A stretch of 64,000 nt of DNA from Bog-473 sp963744935. GTDB taxonomy: Bacteria; Actinomycetota; Acidimicrobiia; Acidimicrobiales; RAAP-2. The stretch lies in contig CAVUVM010000001.1 in assembly GCA_963744935.1 (NCBI GenBank), positions 496,001-560,000 of the forward strand, given 5' to 3'. Position numbers and translations under genes: made by a program. Below, in pieces: positions 56,236 to 64,000 of the stretch (within the stretch, counting starts at the first letter, position 1; every line of letters starts with the position of its first letter). The notes beneath the pieces were generated by a model that saw nothing but the letters and a program-made list of their open reading frames with translations, did no database searches and was not told where the DNA came from.

Positions 56236-57423
56236 TCAGCGGTGCTGCTGTTGGCGGCCCCGACCGTACTCGACCGCTCGCTGGAGATCGGAGTTGGTCA
56301 CGATGCCGCGCAGGTGGTTATCTGAGTCCAGCACGAGAGCCGGGTGACCCCCTTTCGCCCCCATGCGCTCGAGCAGTGCGGTCATTTGCTCATCGGGGTG
56401 CCCCACGGCGATCGAGTCAAGCGGAAAGGCGATATCGGCCAATGTGGTGGAGGCGCGCCGATTGGGTGGCACCGCATTCACTGCCAGCACGGTTACCACG
56501 CCAGTTAGCTGGCCGTTGTCGTCGGACACTGCTACCGCCTCGCCCCGGTAGTGCCATAGGCAGGGGGGGATGTCCGCCACCAGGGTGCGCATCGACATCG
56601 GAGCGGGTTGTGGCGTCATGACCTGTTCCGCCGTCAGGTTCGCCAGGGCGCTCTGCATCTGCGCGTACTGCTCCTCGGATGTGGCCCCCGAGTAGACGAA
56701 AAGCCCGATCAGTGCCGGCCACAAGCCGAACAGGCTGCCTGTCGATACCAAGGCCAGAAACCCGAGCACGATGAGAACGATGGCGAAGACGCGGCCGGCC
56801 CGGGCCGATGCCAGCGACGCCCGGGCATGGTCCCCCCAGTGGCGCCACAAAGCGGCCCGCAAAATACGCCCGCCATCGAGCGGGGCCGCGGGGATCAGGT
56901 TGAAGACGGCGAGGAGCAAGTTGATCTCCCAGAGCCACGCCAGCAGGGTGCCGACGATCCCGTGGCCGCCGGTCGCGTCGAAGAGCGCCTCCACAGCGCC
57001 GAACAAGGCCGCCAGAGCGAAACTCATCGCGGGGCCGGCCGCAGCGATGCGGAAGTCGGCCTCGGGGGTGTGCGCCTCGCCCTCGAGTTGGGAGATGCCG
57101 CCGAATACGAACAAGGTGATGGAGCGCACCCGGACGCCGTAGTGCAGTGCCACGAGCGAGTGCGACAGTTCGTGGGCCAGCAGCGAGAAGAGCAACACTG
57201 CCGCACCGATCACGCCCGCAATCCAGTCGGCGGCGCTGGCATGCCCCGAGCGTGCCGGGAGGACGTAGTCGGCGAGCTCCCACACGAAGAGGGCGAGGAT
57301 GAGGATCACGCTCCAGTTGAGGCCGATCTCTATCCCATCGATGGTGCCAAGCCGGATGCTCTGCTTCATCGGGCGGCCCGACTTCGCATCTTGCGGTGCG
57401 GATGCGTCTTGTGCTGCCACCAT
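56236..57423 (-). CDS. Site-2 protease (M50) with two CBS domains
   Basis: An intramembrane zinc metalloprotease of the S2P/SpoIVFB type, 395 residues. The HExxH motif is HELSH (His84, Glu85, His88). The third ligand lies in NLIPAAPLDGGRIL near residue 178. About six membrane helices cover residues 35-250. Two CBS domains follow, beginning VMTPQPAPMSMRT and ending GIVTNSDLQRAVEYG. Such enzymes are like mycobacterial Rip3 and may cleave anti-sigma factors or other membrane substrates. M19 (MKQSIRLGTIDGIEIGLNWS) is an alternative start closer to the family norm. No clear partner gene is adjacent. Confidence 0.92.
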   Translation of the reverse strand: MVAAQDASAPQDAKSGRPMKQSIRLGTIDGIEIGLNWSVILILALFVWELADYVLPARSGHASAADWIAGVIGAAVLLFSLLAHELSHSLVALHYGVRVRSITLFVFGGISQLEGEAHTPEADFRIAAAGPAMSFALAALFGAVEALFDATGGHGIVGTLLAWLWEINLLLAVFNLIPAAPLDGGRILRAALWRHWGDHARASLASARAGRVFAIVLIVLGFLALVSTGSLFGLWPALIGLFVYSGATSEEQYAQMQSALANLTAEQVMTPQPAPMSMRTLVADIPPCLWHYRGEAVAVSDDNGQLTGVVTVLAVNAVPPNRRASTTLADIAFPLDSIAVGHPDEQMTALLERMGAKGGHPALVLDSDNHLRGIVTNSDLQRAVEYGRGRQQQHR

Positions 57424-57990
57424 GTCCGCCTCAACGGGAAAGATCTCGGTCCGGAACTCTCGGAAGCGCAGGTCCTGTCGTTCTGTTGCTGCATCTGCGA
57501 CCTCTGCCGTTCGACCAGGTTCATGCCAAAAGCCAGTGGGGGCTCGAGCTTGTCCTCACCCGCTTATCTCCACTGTCCCCCCCGGCCACGAGGTCGAACA
57601 GGGTCCAACGTCACAAAGTCGCACGATGGTGCCATGACGACCATCGAGGTCCAAGAGGTGCCCCGCGTGCTGCACTTCGAACCCGGCTGGTTCTCCCCGA
57701 TGGCACCGGGATCGGCGTAGGTGATCGTTGCTCTTAGGTCGGCCCCCTGCTCCGGTGGAAACTGAGGCGAGGGTATTCCCATGCCGGAACCGAAACGCGT
57801 CTCTCCGAAGGGCTGACCACGAGCCGCTTCAGGACGTCTCCAGGCATTGACAAGGATCAGGATGGGGAAGCTCCAGGCGACCACCCCGACACGTCGCGGA
57901 CAATCGACCACCGACAACCGTCCCATGGCGTATCGGGGCTCGCAGTAGCGGATGTCACGACAGCAGCGACCGTTGGGGCTGGGGTATCGC
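57424..57990. other. 567-base gap with no supported gene
   Basis: Only short or low-quality frames are present, for example a 28-residue frame at 57634-57720 and a 120-residue minus-strand frame ending at 57564. None has a ribosome site and family features together. The right side near 57424-57500 should contain the S2P promoter. Confidence 0.45.
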
Positions 57991-58284
57991 TCAGCGCTGC
58001 TCGTCTGTTCTGAGCTGATGCAATAGATCGGTGACGGCGGTCACGGCTCCTGTGTAGCCAAATGTGCCCTCCAACCCTTTCATGATCCGATCACTCAGGC
58101 CCGGTTTGCACTCGTCAGCGATGGTCTTGACAAAAGAGATGGACCCGTCGATCTCCCGCTTGAGCTCGGAGTATCTCGGGTCGTCCAAGTAGCTCGCGCC
58201 CGAGTCCCAAATCGCATCGAGCGCAGTGACTAAGGCGAGGAACCGCTCGACCCTGAGGAAGGCGAGTTCTTCGTTGACCGGCAT
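57991..58284 (-). CDS. Small hypothetical protein
   Basis: A 97-residue, all-helical looking cytoplasmic protein that I do not recognise. It starts MPVNEELAFLRVERFLALV, has a central SELKREIDGSISFVKTIAD, and ends DLLHQLRTDEQR. No strong ribosome site precedes ATG 58284. Codon composition is protein-like and the frame is isolated. It is on the same strand as the SnoaL-like gene, 121 bases downstream of it. Confidence 0.55.
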   Translation of the reverse strand: MPVNEELAFLRVERFLALVTALDAIWDSGASYLDDPRYSELKREIDGSISFVKTIADECKPGLSDRIMKGLEGTFGYTGAVTAVTDLLHQLRTDEQR

Positions 58285-58405
58285 CGTCAGATATGGCGGT
58301 CGCTGAGGTCCGCACGCTCGGACATCGCCGAACGGCGAAGCACGCCGACCTCGGCCCCGGAAGGGGACCGCTGGATCTTGGAATCACACGGTCTCATGGC
58401 CGTTC

Positions 58406-58831
58406 TCATTGGTCGTACCGATGAAGGAACACGTCGAACTCCGGGTGGTGCTCTCGACCAAAGAAGAGATCGAAGCCCTCCTGATCCTCGAGGAAGAGTC
58501 GGATTCCCGCAATGTCAACCGAGGGATTGAAGGACAATACAGATAGCAACGACCCCTCGAATTCGGAAGGGCCGCGTTGAAAGTGAGCGTCAAGGACAGC
58601 AGCCACAAGGCTGGTTCCCACCATCCAGTCGACCCATTTCAGCGCGTCGACGTCCACAGCGAAATCGAACGTGTGCTCGAAGTGCCTGGCGATCTCTTCG
58701 CGACCGGTGAAGGTGCCAGCGACCCAGCTCCTTCCCGGCACGACATGGGTCGCTTCCTCCGACAACTCCGTCGAAGCATCCAATGGATGGCGGTTCGCGA
58801 GTGCCATCAAGAAGCGCTCAACTCGCTGCAA
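58406..58831 (-). CDS. SnoaL-like (NTF2 superfamily) protein
   Basis: About 141 residues with the SnoaL-like pattern: RVERFLMALANRHPLDAS, then VVPGRSWVAGTFTGREEIARHF (two ends quoted as one segment of the family), AVDVDALKWVDWMVG and a FDVFLHRYDQ end. The called start is TTG 58831. The frame is open further up, as IATKEYQASG, with GGGGGAG close before an ATC, so the true N-terminus may be about ten residues longer. No catalytic residue can be assigned. It is the third member of this superfamily in the window. Confidence 0.65.
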   Translation of the reverse strand: MQRVERFLMALANRHPLDASTELSEEATHVVPGRSWVAGTFTGREEIARHFEHTFDFAVDVDALKWVDWMVGTSLVAAVLDAHFQRGPSEFEGSLLSVLSFNPSVDIAGIRLFLEDQEGFDLFFGREHHPEFDVFLHRYDQ

Positions 58832-59354
58832 GCCACTGGCCTGATACTCCTTGGTCGCGATGTCTCCCCCTTCCTATGGCAGCTGGCGAGTGTCGGACGA
58901 CGACCCGGACCTGGCTCAACAGCCAGGACCGATAGAAGCAATCACCTTCCCTGTTAATCATCGTGGGCTGCTCCTCTCTGTCGGTTGTCGAGATGCATCA
59001 GAGCCCACCACACCGCTGCTTCATCAGGCTGATCCAATATCGTGGCGCGACCTAGGGACGAAGGTCCCTTTGGTCCGACTTGGGGTGGACCGGGGTGCTT
59101 GCGGGTCAGCGGCCAGCCAGCGCCATAGCCATCGCTCGGCGTGTCGGTCGCTCACCATCAACGACCGCCGGACGCGAACTGGAGTGGGGAACCAAGGCGA
59201 AGCCCAACAACGTGTCCGGGCATCAGGGCAGTCGGGGCGATCGAGGTCCCTCGGTTGGGACCTTCGCCCCTAGTAGGCGGCGTGCGGCAGGCCATAGGTT
59301 AGCCATGGAGGGGTGCGGCCCTGAGGACCAGTTCGCTGATTTGGAGGTGCTGCG
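58832..59354. other. 523-base gap with no supported gene
   Basis: Frames in this stretch are short and lack ribosome sites or domains. GGAGGTG at about 59343-59349 belongs to the next gene. No RNA gene, strong hairpin or repeat was recognised. Confidence 0.45.
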
Positions 59355-59768
59355 ATGTCGTGGCACCGAGATCTTGCCGTGTACGTCGCGGTGTGTGACA
59401 GCGTCGATTCCGCCGAGGCAGACCTGGGCGCGAAAGAGGAACTCCACAAGGAGGAACTCATTGGGACCTTCGATGTCGCTGTGATCGACAAGAAAGTCAG
59501 CAAGCCTCACAGCGTCGAAGCGGATGAGCCGGTCAATGGTCCGGATCATTCCGGGGCGTCCGGCGGAGGAAGACTGCCGGGGAAGAACTCAAGGAGGGCG
59601 GCCGAGCAGCTCCAAGGAAGCGAGGCTGGGCTGATCATGGTCGGACAACCGACGCTTGACAGGGCCTTCGACAAGGCAGTGACCCATGCGGTGAAGACGG
59701 TATGGAGCGTGTTCGATGCGACGGCCGACGAGTTCACCGAGGAAATGAAGCAAGTTGTTGGAAGCTGA
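59355..59768 (+). CDS. DUF1269-like protein with the central region missing
   Basis: ATG 59355 follows GGAGGTG by five bases. The N-terminus (LAVYVAVCDSVDSAEADLGA, then IGTFDVAVIDKK) and C-terminus (GSEAGLIMVGQPTLDRAFDK with ATADEFTEEMKQVV) match the start and end of a family of actinobacterial membrane-associated DUF1269-like stress proteins. The normal glycine-rich membrane segment between them is replaced by a short Ser/Gly linker near residues 58-85. At 137 residues it is shorter than usual. It may be an internal deletion product that is still translated, or a soluble variant. ftsH starts 100 bases downstream. Confidence 0.6.
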   Translation: MSWHRDLAVYVAVCDSVDSAEADLGAKEELHKEELIGTFDVAVIDKKVSKPHSVEADEPVNGPDHSGASGGGRLPGKNSRRAAEQLQGSEAGLIMVGQPTLDRAFDKAVTHAVKTVWSVFDATADEFTEEMKQVVGS

Positions 59769-59868
59769 GGAGCTGTTCAGACGATGCGCGTTGACTCTGT
59801 TGCGCTGAAGCGCCCCTGCGTAGCTCCGGCTGGGGCGGGGAGGCGTCCCACGCGGTGGACGTAAAGCG

Positions 59869-61875
59869 ATGACGAGGCAGGCGTCAGCTCCGGGCACGCA
59901 GGATCGCGCAACGAAGTCTGCTCCGCCAGCACCCTCGCCGTGGCGGCACCTGCTCTGGTTGATCGCGCTCGCTCTGTTCGTGATCCTCTTCTTCGTCCTG
60001 CCCGCCGTGAACACTTCAGGGTCGGTCAGTCTCACGTATTCGCGATTCCTGCATGACGTGGACGCCAAGAAGGTGAAGACGGTGACGCTCGCGCAAAACG
60101 GCTCTGCGAGTGGCAACTTGACCAACGGCAAGGCCTATAGCACGGCGATCCCATCGCAAGCGGGTTCCACTTTCCTGCACGACGTCGAATCCCACGGGGT
60201 CGACATCACCGCAACGACGAGTGGTACCCCGTTCTGGGAGGAGCTGGTCTCCTGGATCATCTTGCTGCTGCCGTTCCTGATCCTGGGGTACTTCTGGTGG
60301 AGGCTTTCGCGCAGTCCTACGGGTATGCGGGGGATCCTCGGAGCAGGTCGGTCCAATGCAAAGGTGTTCGATGCGGAGCGGCCGTCGACCACGTTCGCCG
60401 ATGTGGCCGGATACGACGGACCGAAGCGAGAAATCCACGAGGTGGTGGACTTTCTCCGCAATTCGGAGCGATATGCCAGAGCCGGTGCCGTGCCGCCACG
60501 GGGAATCCTCATGATCGGACCGCCAGGGACGGGTAAGACCTTGTTGGCTCGGGCCGTCGCCGGTGAGGCGAACGTCCCATTCCTGTCTGTCACCGGATCG
60601 AGCTTCGTTGAGATGTTCGTGGGAGTCGGAGCCGCCCGCGTGAGGGACCTGTTCGCCCAGGCGCGGACGCGTGCACCCGCGATCATCTTCGTCGACGAGA
60701 TCGATGCGATCGGCGAGCGACGTGGCGGGTCGGCGGTCGTCGCAAACGATGAACGCGAGCAGACGCTCAACCAACTGCTTGCGGAGATGGATGGCTTCGA
60801 CCCAGCGACGGGGATTGTCGTCCTGGCTGCCACGAACCGTCCGGAGATCCTCGACCCTGCACTTCTGAGGCCGGGACGCTTCGACCGCCAGGTCGTCATT
60901 CCGCTACCGACGCTTCCGGAGCGGGTGGCCATTCTCCAGGTGCACTGCCGGGGAAAACAGCTCGCTCACTCCGTGGATCTTTCGGTCGTAGCGAGGGGGA
61001 CGCCAGGGTTCTCCGGAGCCGATCTGGCGGATCTGGTCAACGAAGCCGCCATCGTCGCGGTCCGAGCAGGCCGAGATCTCCTTGTTCCGGCTGACTTCGA
61101 CCAAGCGCGTGACCGGATGATCCTGGGCGAGCGCGAAGGCTCCAACGTGCTCTATCCCGAAGAAAAGTATGGCGTCGCCGTTCACGAGTCGGGGCATGCA
61201 CTCGTTGCGACCTACAGCAAGGAGGCCGATCCCGTGGACAAGGTGACGATTCTTCCCGCCGGGCAGACGCTCGGCGTCACGGAGCAGCTTCCACTCATCG
61301 AGCGGCACATGTGCGGAGAGGGCTATCTCCACGACACGCTCGCAGTGTTGTTAGGCGGACGTGCTTCAGAAGAGCTCGTGCTTGGTGAGGGCTCGACCGG
61401 AGCAGCGAGCGACCTGTCTCGTGCGACCGACCTGGCTACGCAAATGGTGCGCGAGTTCGGGCTTTCAGACGAGCTCGGACCAGTGAGCTACCCGGAAGGT
61501 GGCTCGGTGTTTCTGGACGGCGGTGGGTCGGGGTTCTCGAGCCGCCCCTATGCGGAGCAAACTCAAGCGAAGATCGATGGGGAGGTCTCCCGCCTCCTCC
61601 TTGAGGCCGAAGGGCGTGCGACGAACATCCTCTCGGAGCACCGTGACGTGCTCGACCGTCTGGTCGAGATGCTCGTCGCCAAAGAGACGGTCGACGGGAC
61701 GGTGGTGTACCAGCTCGCCGGATGTCCATATCCGAGCGGCGCCCCCGCGCACTTTGGCCCCCGGAGGCCCATGCGCCCTCCACGGCTTCGGTCGACTCCG
61801 AGCAACCGCCAACGGGTACGAGCGGACCCCAAGCACACGTGGACGGTGCGGCTGCCGCGGAGCACAAATGACTAG
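59869..61875 (+). CDS. ftsH: ATP-dependent zinc metalloprotease FtsH
   Basis: FtsH degrades membrane and regulatory proteins. The 668-residue product has a first membrane helix near residues 28-48 (LLWLIALALFVILFFVLPAV), a small outer domain, and a second helix near 125-145. The AAA domain carries Walker A GPPGTGKTLL near residue 217, Walker B IIFVDEIDAIG and the second-region ATNRPEILDPALLRPGRFDR. The zinc site is HESGH (His439-His443), with a distal ligand expected in GAASDLSRATDLA. The C-terminal basic tail is family-variable. It could be a second, accessory FtsH, because it lies in an envelope-stress cluster rather than next to folate genes. Confidence 0.96.
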   Translation: MTRQASAPGTQDRATKSAPPAPSPWRHLLWLIALALFVILFFVLPAVNTSGSVSLTYSRFLHDVDAKKVKTVTLAQNGSASGNLTNGKAYSTAIPSQAGSTFLHDVESHGVDITATTSGTPFWEELVSWIILLLPFLILGYFWWRLSRSPTGMRGILGAGRSNAKVFDAERPSTTFADVAGYDGPKREIHEVVDFLRNSERYARAGAVPPRGILMIGPPGTGKTLLARAVAGEANVPFLSVTGSSFVEMFVGVGAARVRDLFAQARTRAPAIIFVDEIDAIGERRGGSAVVANDEREQTLNQLLAEMDGFDPATGIVVLAATNRPEILDPALLRPGRFDRQVVIPLPTLPERVAILQVHCRGKQLAHSVDLSVVARGTPGFSGADLADLVNEAAIVAVRAGRDLLVPADFDQARDRMILGEREGSNVLYPEEKYGVAVHESGHALVATYSKEADPVDKVTILPAGQTLGVTEQLPLIERHMCGEGYLHDTLAVLLGGRASEELVLGEGSTGAASDLSRATDLATQMVREFGLSDELGPVSYPEGGSVFLDGGGSGFSSRPYAEQTQAKIDGEVSRLLLEAEGRATNILSEHRDVLDRLVEMLVAKETVDGTVVYQLAGCPYPSGAPAHFGPRRPMRPPRLRSTPSNRQRVRADPKHTWTVRLPRSTND

Positions 61876-61971
61876 TACGTGGGGAAAGTGCTTGAGCTTC
61901 AGGCCGTGGATGGCCACGCGTTCGCGGACCTGCTTCCCGCCCAGCCAAAGTGAGCCCGGAGACGAGGTTTT

Positions 61972-62634
61972 GTGACTGCTGACGGCTTGTTCGGCGGCGA
62001 CACGCACGAGTTCGCCTCGGCCAGAGAAGGCGCCACCGTGTTCGGCTCGACCATGGAGATGGTGGCGCTGACCGCCGGCTGCTTCGCGCTTGGCGCCTTC
62101 CTTGGACGAGCCGCCTCGCCGGGATGGGCGTTCGTGTTCTTCATCGTTTCCTTGGGCCTGCTCATCGCCATGCGGTTCGCAGTGCGGACCTCCACCTTGT
62201 TGACCGTGGGCTTGTTACTCGGCTTCGGGTTCGCCCTGGGATTGGGGACAGGACCGACCGTCGCGTACTACGCCAGCACAGATCCCGCCACCGTCTGGGA
62301 GGCGGCTGGAGCGACCGCGCTCTTCATGGCTGGCCTCGGGAGCGCCGGCTACGCCACGCGACGAAACCTCAGCATGCTCTCGAGGGTCTCCCTCTGGGCC
62401 TTGGTTGGCCTTATCATCTTCGGCGTCGTCTCCATCTTTGTCAACATCCCTGGTTCGTCTGTTGCCTACTCCATCCTCGGGCTGGCCATCTTCGCGGGGC
62501 TCGTGCTGGTCGACTTCCAGCGCCTCCGCCGTGTGGGCGATATCGATTCGGCCCCGTTGCTGGCGGCCTCCATATTCTTGGACGTGCTCAACGTGTTCTT
62601 GTTCTTCCTCAACCTCTTCCAGCGACGGGACTGA
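61972..62634 (+). CDS. Bax inhibitor-1 / YccA family membrane protein
   Basis: This 220-residue integral membrane protein of about seven helices fits the BI-1/YccA family. FGSTMEMVALTAGCFALGAF is the first helix region and LVDFQRLRRVGD with AASIFLDVLNVFLFFLNLFQ is the typical C-terminus. E. coli YccA is a substrate and modulator of FtsH, so its place 96 bases downstream of ftsH is meaningful. GTG 61972 is the start, with GAGACGAGG upstream. The diacylglycerol-kinase-like gene follows closely. Confidence 0.88.
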   Translation: MTADGLFGGDTHEFASAREGATVFGSTMEMVALTAGCFALGAFLGRAASPGWAFVFFIVSLGLLIAMRFAVRTSTLLTVGLLLGFGFALGLGTGPTVAYYASTDPATVWEAAGATALFMAGLGSAGYATRRNLSMLSRVSLWALVGLIIFGVVSIFVNIPGSSVAYSILGLAIFAGLVLVDFQRLRRVGDIDSAPLLAASIFLDVLNVFLFFLNLFQRRD

Positions 62635-62646
62635 ACCGGTCGGCGA

Positions 62647-63798
62647 GTGCGAACGACTGCGACACTCTCCAGGAAAACTGGTATTGCCGCCTCGGATGCC
62701 GCGGGAACAGGTGCCTTCCTCGGGGCGGCCCTGACCTTGCGTGGTCTCGTGATGTCCGGCGCGCTGGGTCCCCTCGCGCTTCGCCGCGACGTCAGGAGAA
62801 CCACGTCTGCCACCGCGTGGCGCGACGCTCCCCGTGCCATGGATCCGGTTCTACTCCTGAATCCCAAGGCGGGTAACGGCAAGATGGAGCGCTTCGGACT
62901 CCTCGACGCGTGCACGTCCCGAGGGATCGAAGCCGTGGTCCTCAGGCCCGGCGACAATCTCCGGTCCCTCGCTGTGGCTGCTGTCGAGCGAGGTGCGGAC
63001 GTCATCGGCATGGCTGGGGGGGACGGATCGCTGGCCGCGGTGGCCGCGGATCGAGGGATTCCCTTCGTGTGCGTGCCCTCTGGGACCCGTAACCACTTCG
63101 CCCTTGACGTCGGAGTTCACCGAGACGATCCCGTGGGCGCCCTCGACGCCTTCGGGCCGGCCCGTGAGGGGCTTGTAGACCTCGCCGACGTGAACTGCCG
63201 CCTGTTCGTGAACTACGTCTCGCTCGGCCTCTACGCGACGATGGTCGCCTCGGAAGACTACCGAGCTGAGAAGCTCAAGACGGCCGCCGAGACGATGCAA
63301 CAACACCTGGGTCCGAACGCGCCGCCCTATGACCTCCATCTGGAAGGGCCGGATGGAGCCGTTGACGAACCGCAAGTCGTGGAGGTCTCGAACAACCCGT
63401 ACGTCTTGAGGTCGCTGACGACCTTCGGAGAGAGGGCCCGGATGGACTCGGGCACCCTCGGCGTGGTGGCCGTTCGGGTCGTTGATCCCAGCGACCTAGA
63501 ACGGCTGCGAGCAGCGGAAAGGGATCACAGGTTCGAGCGCTTCCCCGGCGTGTACTCGTGGACGGCCGCCGAGCTCGAGGTTCGCTCGCCCTCGCCGGTG
63601 GCGGGAGGGATTGACGGGGAGTCCTGCGTCCTCAGCCCGCCTCTTCGGTTTCGGTCCTTGCCTCATTCCCTGCGCTTACGTGTACCGCGGGAACGTCACG
63701 GTCCAACGCGGGCGATTGCCCGTCGCTTTCTGACCTTGTCGACGGTCATCGCGCTCCTTTCCCTGGCACGAGGTCGGCCGAATGGGACGGTCCTCTGA
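62647..63798 (+). CDS. Diacylglycerol kinase-like lipid kinase
   Basis: A 383-residue protein with the DAGK catalytic domain: MDPVLLLNPKAGNGKMERFG, the GGDGSLAAVAADRGIPF phosphate loop and VPSGTRNHFALD. NYVSLGLYATMV and VEVSNNPYVLRS are also typical. It likely phosphorylates a lipid such as diacylglycerol or a related prenol. The N-terminal 64 residues before ATG 62839 are poorly conserved, hydrophobic in part, and may be an extension or a mis-start from GTG 62647. The C-terminus has a basic tail and a hydrophobic end (STVIALLSLARGR). A PAP2 phosphatase gene follows two bases later. Confidence 0.88.
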   Translation: MRTTATLSRKTGIAASDAAGTGAFLGAALTLRGLVMSGALGPLALRRDVRRTTSATAWRDAPRAMDPVLLLNPKAGNGKMERFGLLDACTSRGIEAVVLRPGDNLRSLAVAAVERGADVIGMAGGDGSLAAVAADRGIPFVCVPSGTRNHFALDVGVHRDDPVGALDAFGPAREGLVDLADVNCRLFVNYVSLGLYATMVASEDYRAEKLKTAAETMQQHLGPNAPPYDLHLEGPDGAVDEPQVVEVSNNPYVLRSLTTFGERARMDSGTLGVVAVRVVDPSDLERLRAAERDHRFERFPGVYSWTAAELEVRSPSPVAGGIDGESCVLSPPLRFRSLPHSLRLRVPRERHGPTRAIARRFLTLSTVIALLSLARGRPNGTVL

Positions 63799-63800
63799 CC

Positions 63801-64000
63801 GTGGCGGCTTCACCCGAACACTTTCGCGACGAGGTCCGTCGACTCCTCTCCGAGGTGGCCGCGCTCGACCGGGTCGTGGCTGAGGCTGTGTCCAAGACGC
63901 CGACGCCCACCCTCGATCCATTCATCCGCCGCCTCTCCCGCGCTTCCGACTACAAGGGACTCTGGTTGGCAACCTCAGCGGTGATGAGTGCGTTCGACGG
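63801..64000 (+). CDS. PAP2-family phosphatase, N-terminal fragment (runs off the window)
   Basis: GTG 63801 starts two bases after the kinase stop. The 66 residues visible, EHFRDEVRRLLSEVAALDRV, then KTPTPTLDPFIRRLSRASDY and KGLWLATSAVMSAFD, match the N-terminus of undecaprenyl or phosphatidate phosphatase-type PAP2 proteins, whose first helix follows LDxxVxxxxxxTPTP. The catalytic motifs are beyond the window edge. Coupled with the preceding lipid kinase, it suggests a phospho-lipid cycle. Confidence 0.7.
   Translation, partial: MAASPEHFRDEVRRLLSEVAALDRVVAEAVSKTPTPTLDPFIRRLSRASDYKGLWLATSAVMSAFD

Noticed and set aside
57634..57720. 28-residue frame MTTIEVQEVPRVLHF
   Set aside because: Too short, no good ribosome site and no neighbour that supports it.

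Overview
The window is high-GC DNA from an actinobacterium, most likely of the class Acidimicrobiia. The left end carries the replication-origin gene order recF - dciA (DUF721) - gyrB - gyrA, so oriC should lie a few kb to the left. At 27.9-33.8 kb is the actinobacterial signalling and division block fhaA - fhaB - pstP - pknB / trpG / crgA. Other lineage markers are a DevR/DevS-type two-component pair, an F420-type luciferase-like oxidoreductase, and secreted proteins with Thr-rich stalks and repeats built on YWLVASDGG.

Layout. 0-6 kb: replication and topology genes. 6-10.6 kb: signal peptidase I, a D-aminoacylase-like amidohydrolase, a coiled-coil protein and a double-length dCTP deaminase. 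10.8-13.3 kb: three exported or membrane-anchored low-complexity proteins, two of which share a short cytoplasmic motif. 13.4-27.7 kb: metabolic and regulatory genes (aldo/keto reductase, acyl-CoA ligase, RNase D, degenerate GGDEF protein, DevR/DevS pair, MFS carrier, methylmalonate-semialdehyde dehydrogenase, amidohydrolase, SnoaL-like proteins, F420 oxidoreductase) and tRNA-Leu(CAG). 27.9-33.8 kb: Ser/Thr kinase signalling block. 33.8-39.7 kb: thiolase, thioesterase, ComF-like phosphoribosyltransferase, SDR, pirin, a second aldo/keto reductase and an ASCH protein.

39.7-56 kb looks like an accessory region. It holds a secreted GH16 hydrolase, a broken PAS-LuxR regulator, two repeat-rich exported proteins, an SDR, a membrane protein, a universal stress protein, a relic of a TPR-ATPase gene, a secreted beta-helix protein with 126-nt repeats, a split adenylate-cyclase/AAA/TPR regulator, and a secreted choice-of-anchor-like protein. 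It ends beside a 3' fragment of tRNA-Ile that could be an attachment-site scar. 56-64 kb holds envelope stress and lipid genes: an S2P protease with CBS domains, small SnoaL-like and unknown proteins, FtsH, a BI-1 family protein, a diacylglycerol-kinase-like protein and the start of a PAP2 phosphatase.

A striking property is the number of single-gene reading-frame breaks: recF, the genes at 10.8, 11.2, 17.6, 25.6, 36.8, 41.3, 42.7 and 49.1 kb, and two in the cyclase at 50-54 kb. Several fall in short GC repeats and interrupt otherwise conserved proteins, which fits indel errors in the assembly. The LuxR gene (stop plus frameshift) and the TPR relic look more like genuine decay. Starts, stops and functions here were read from sequence only; no database search was run.
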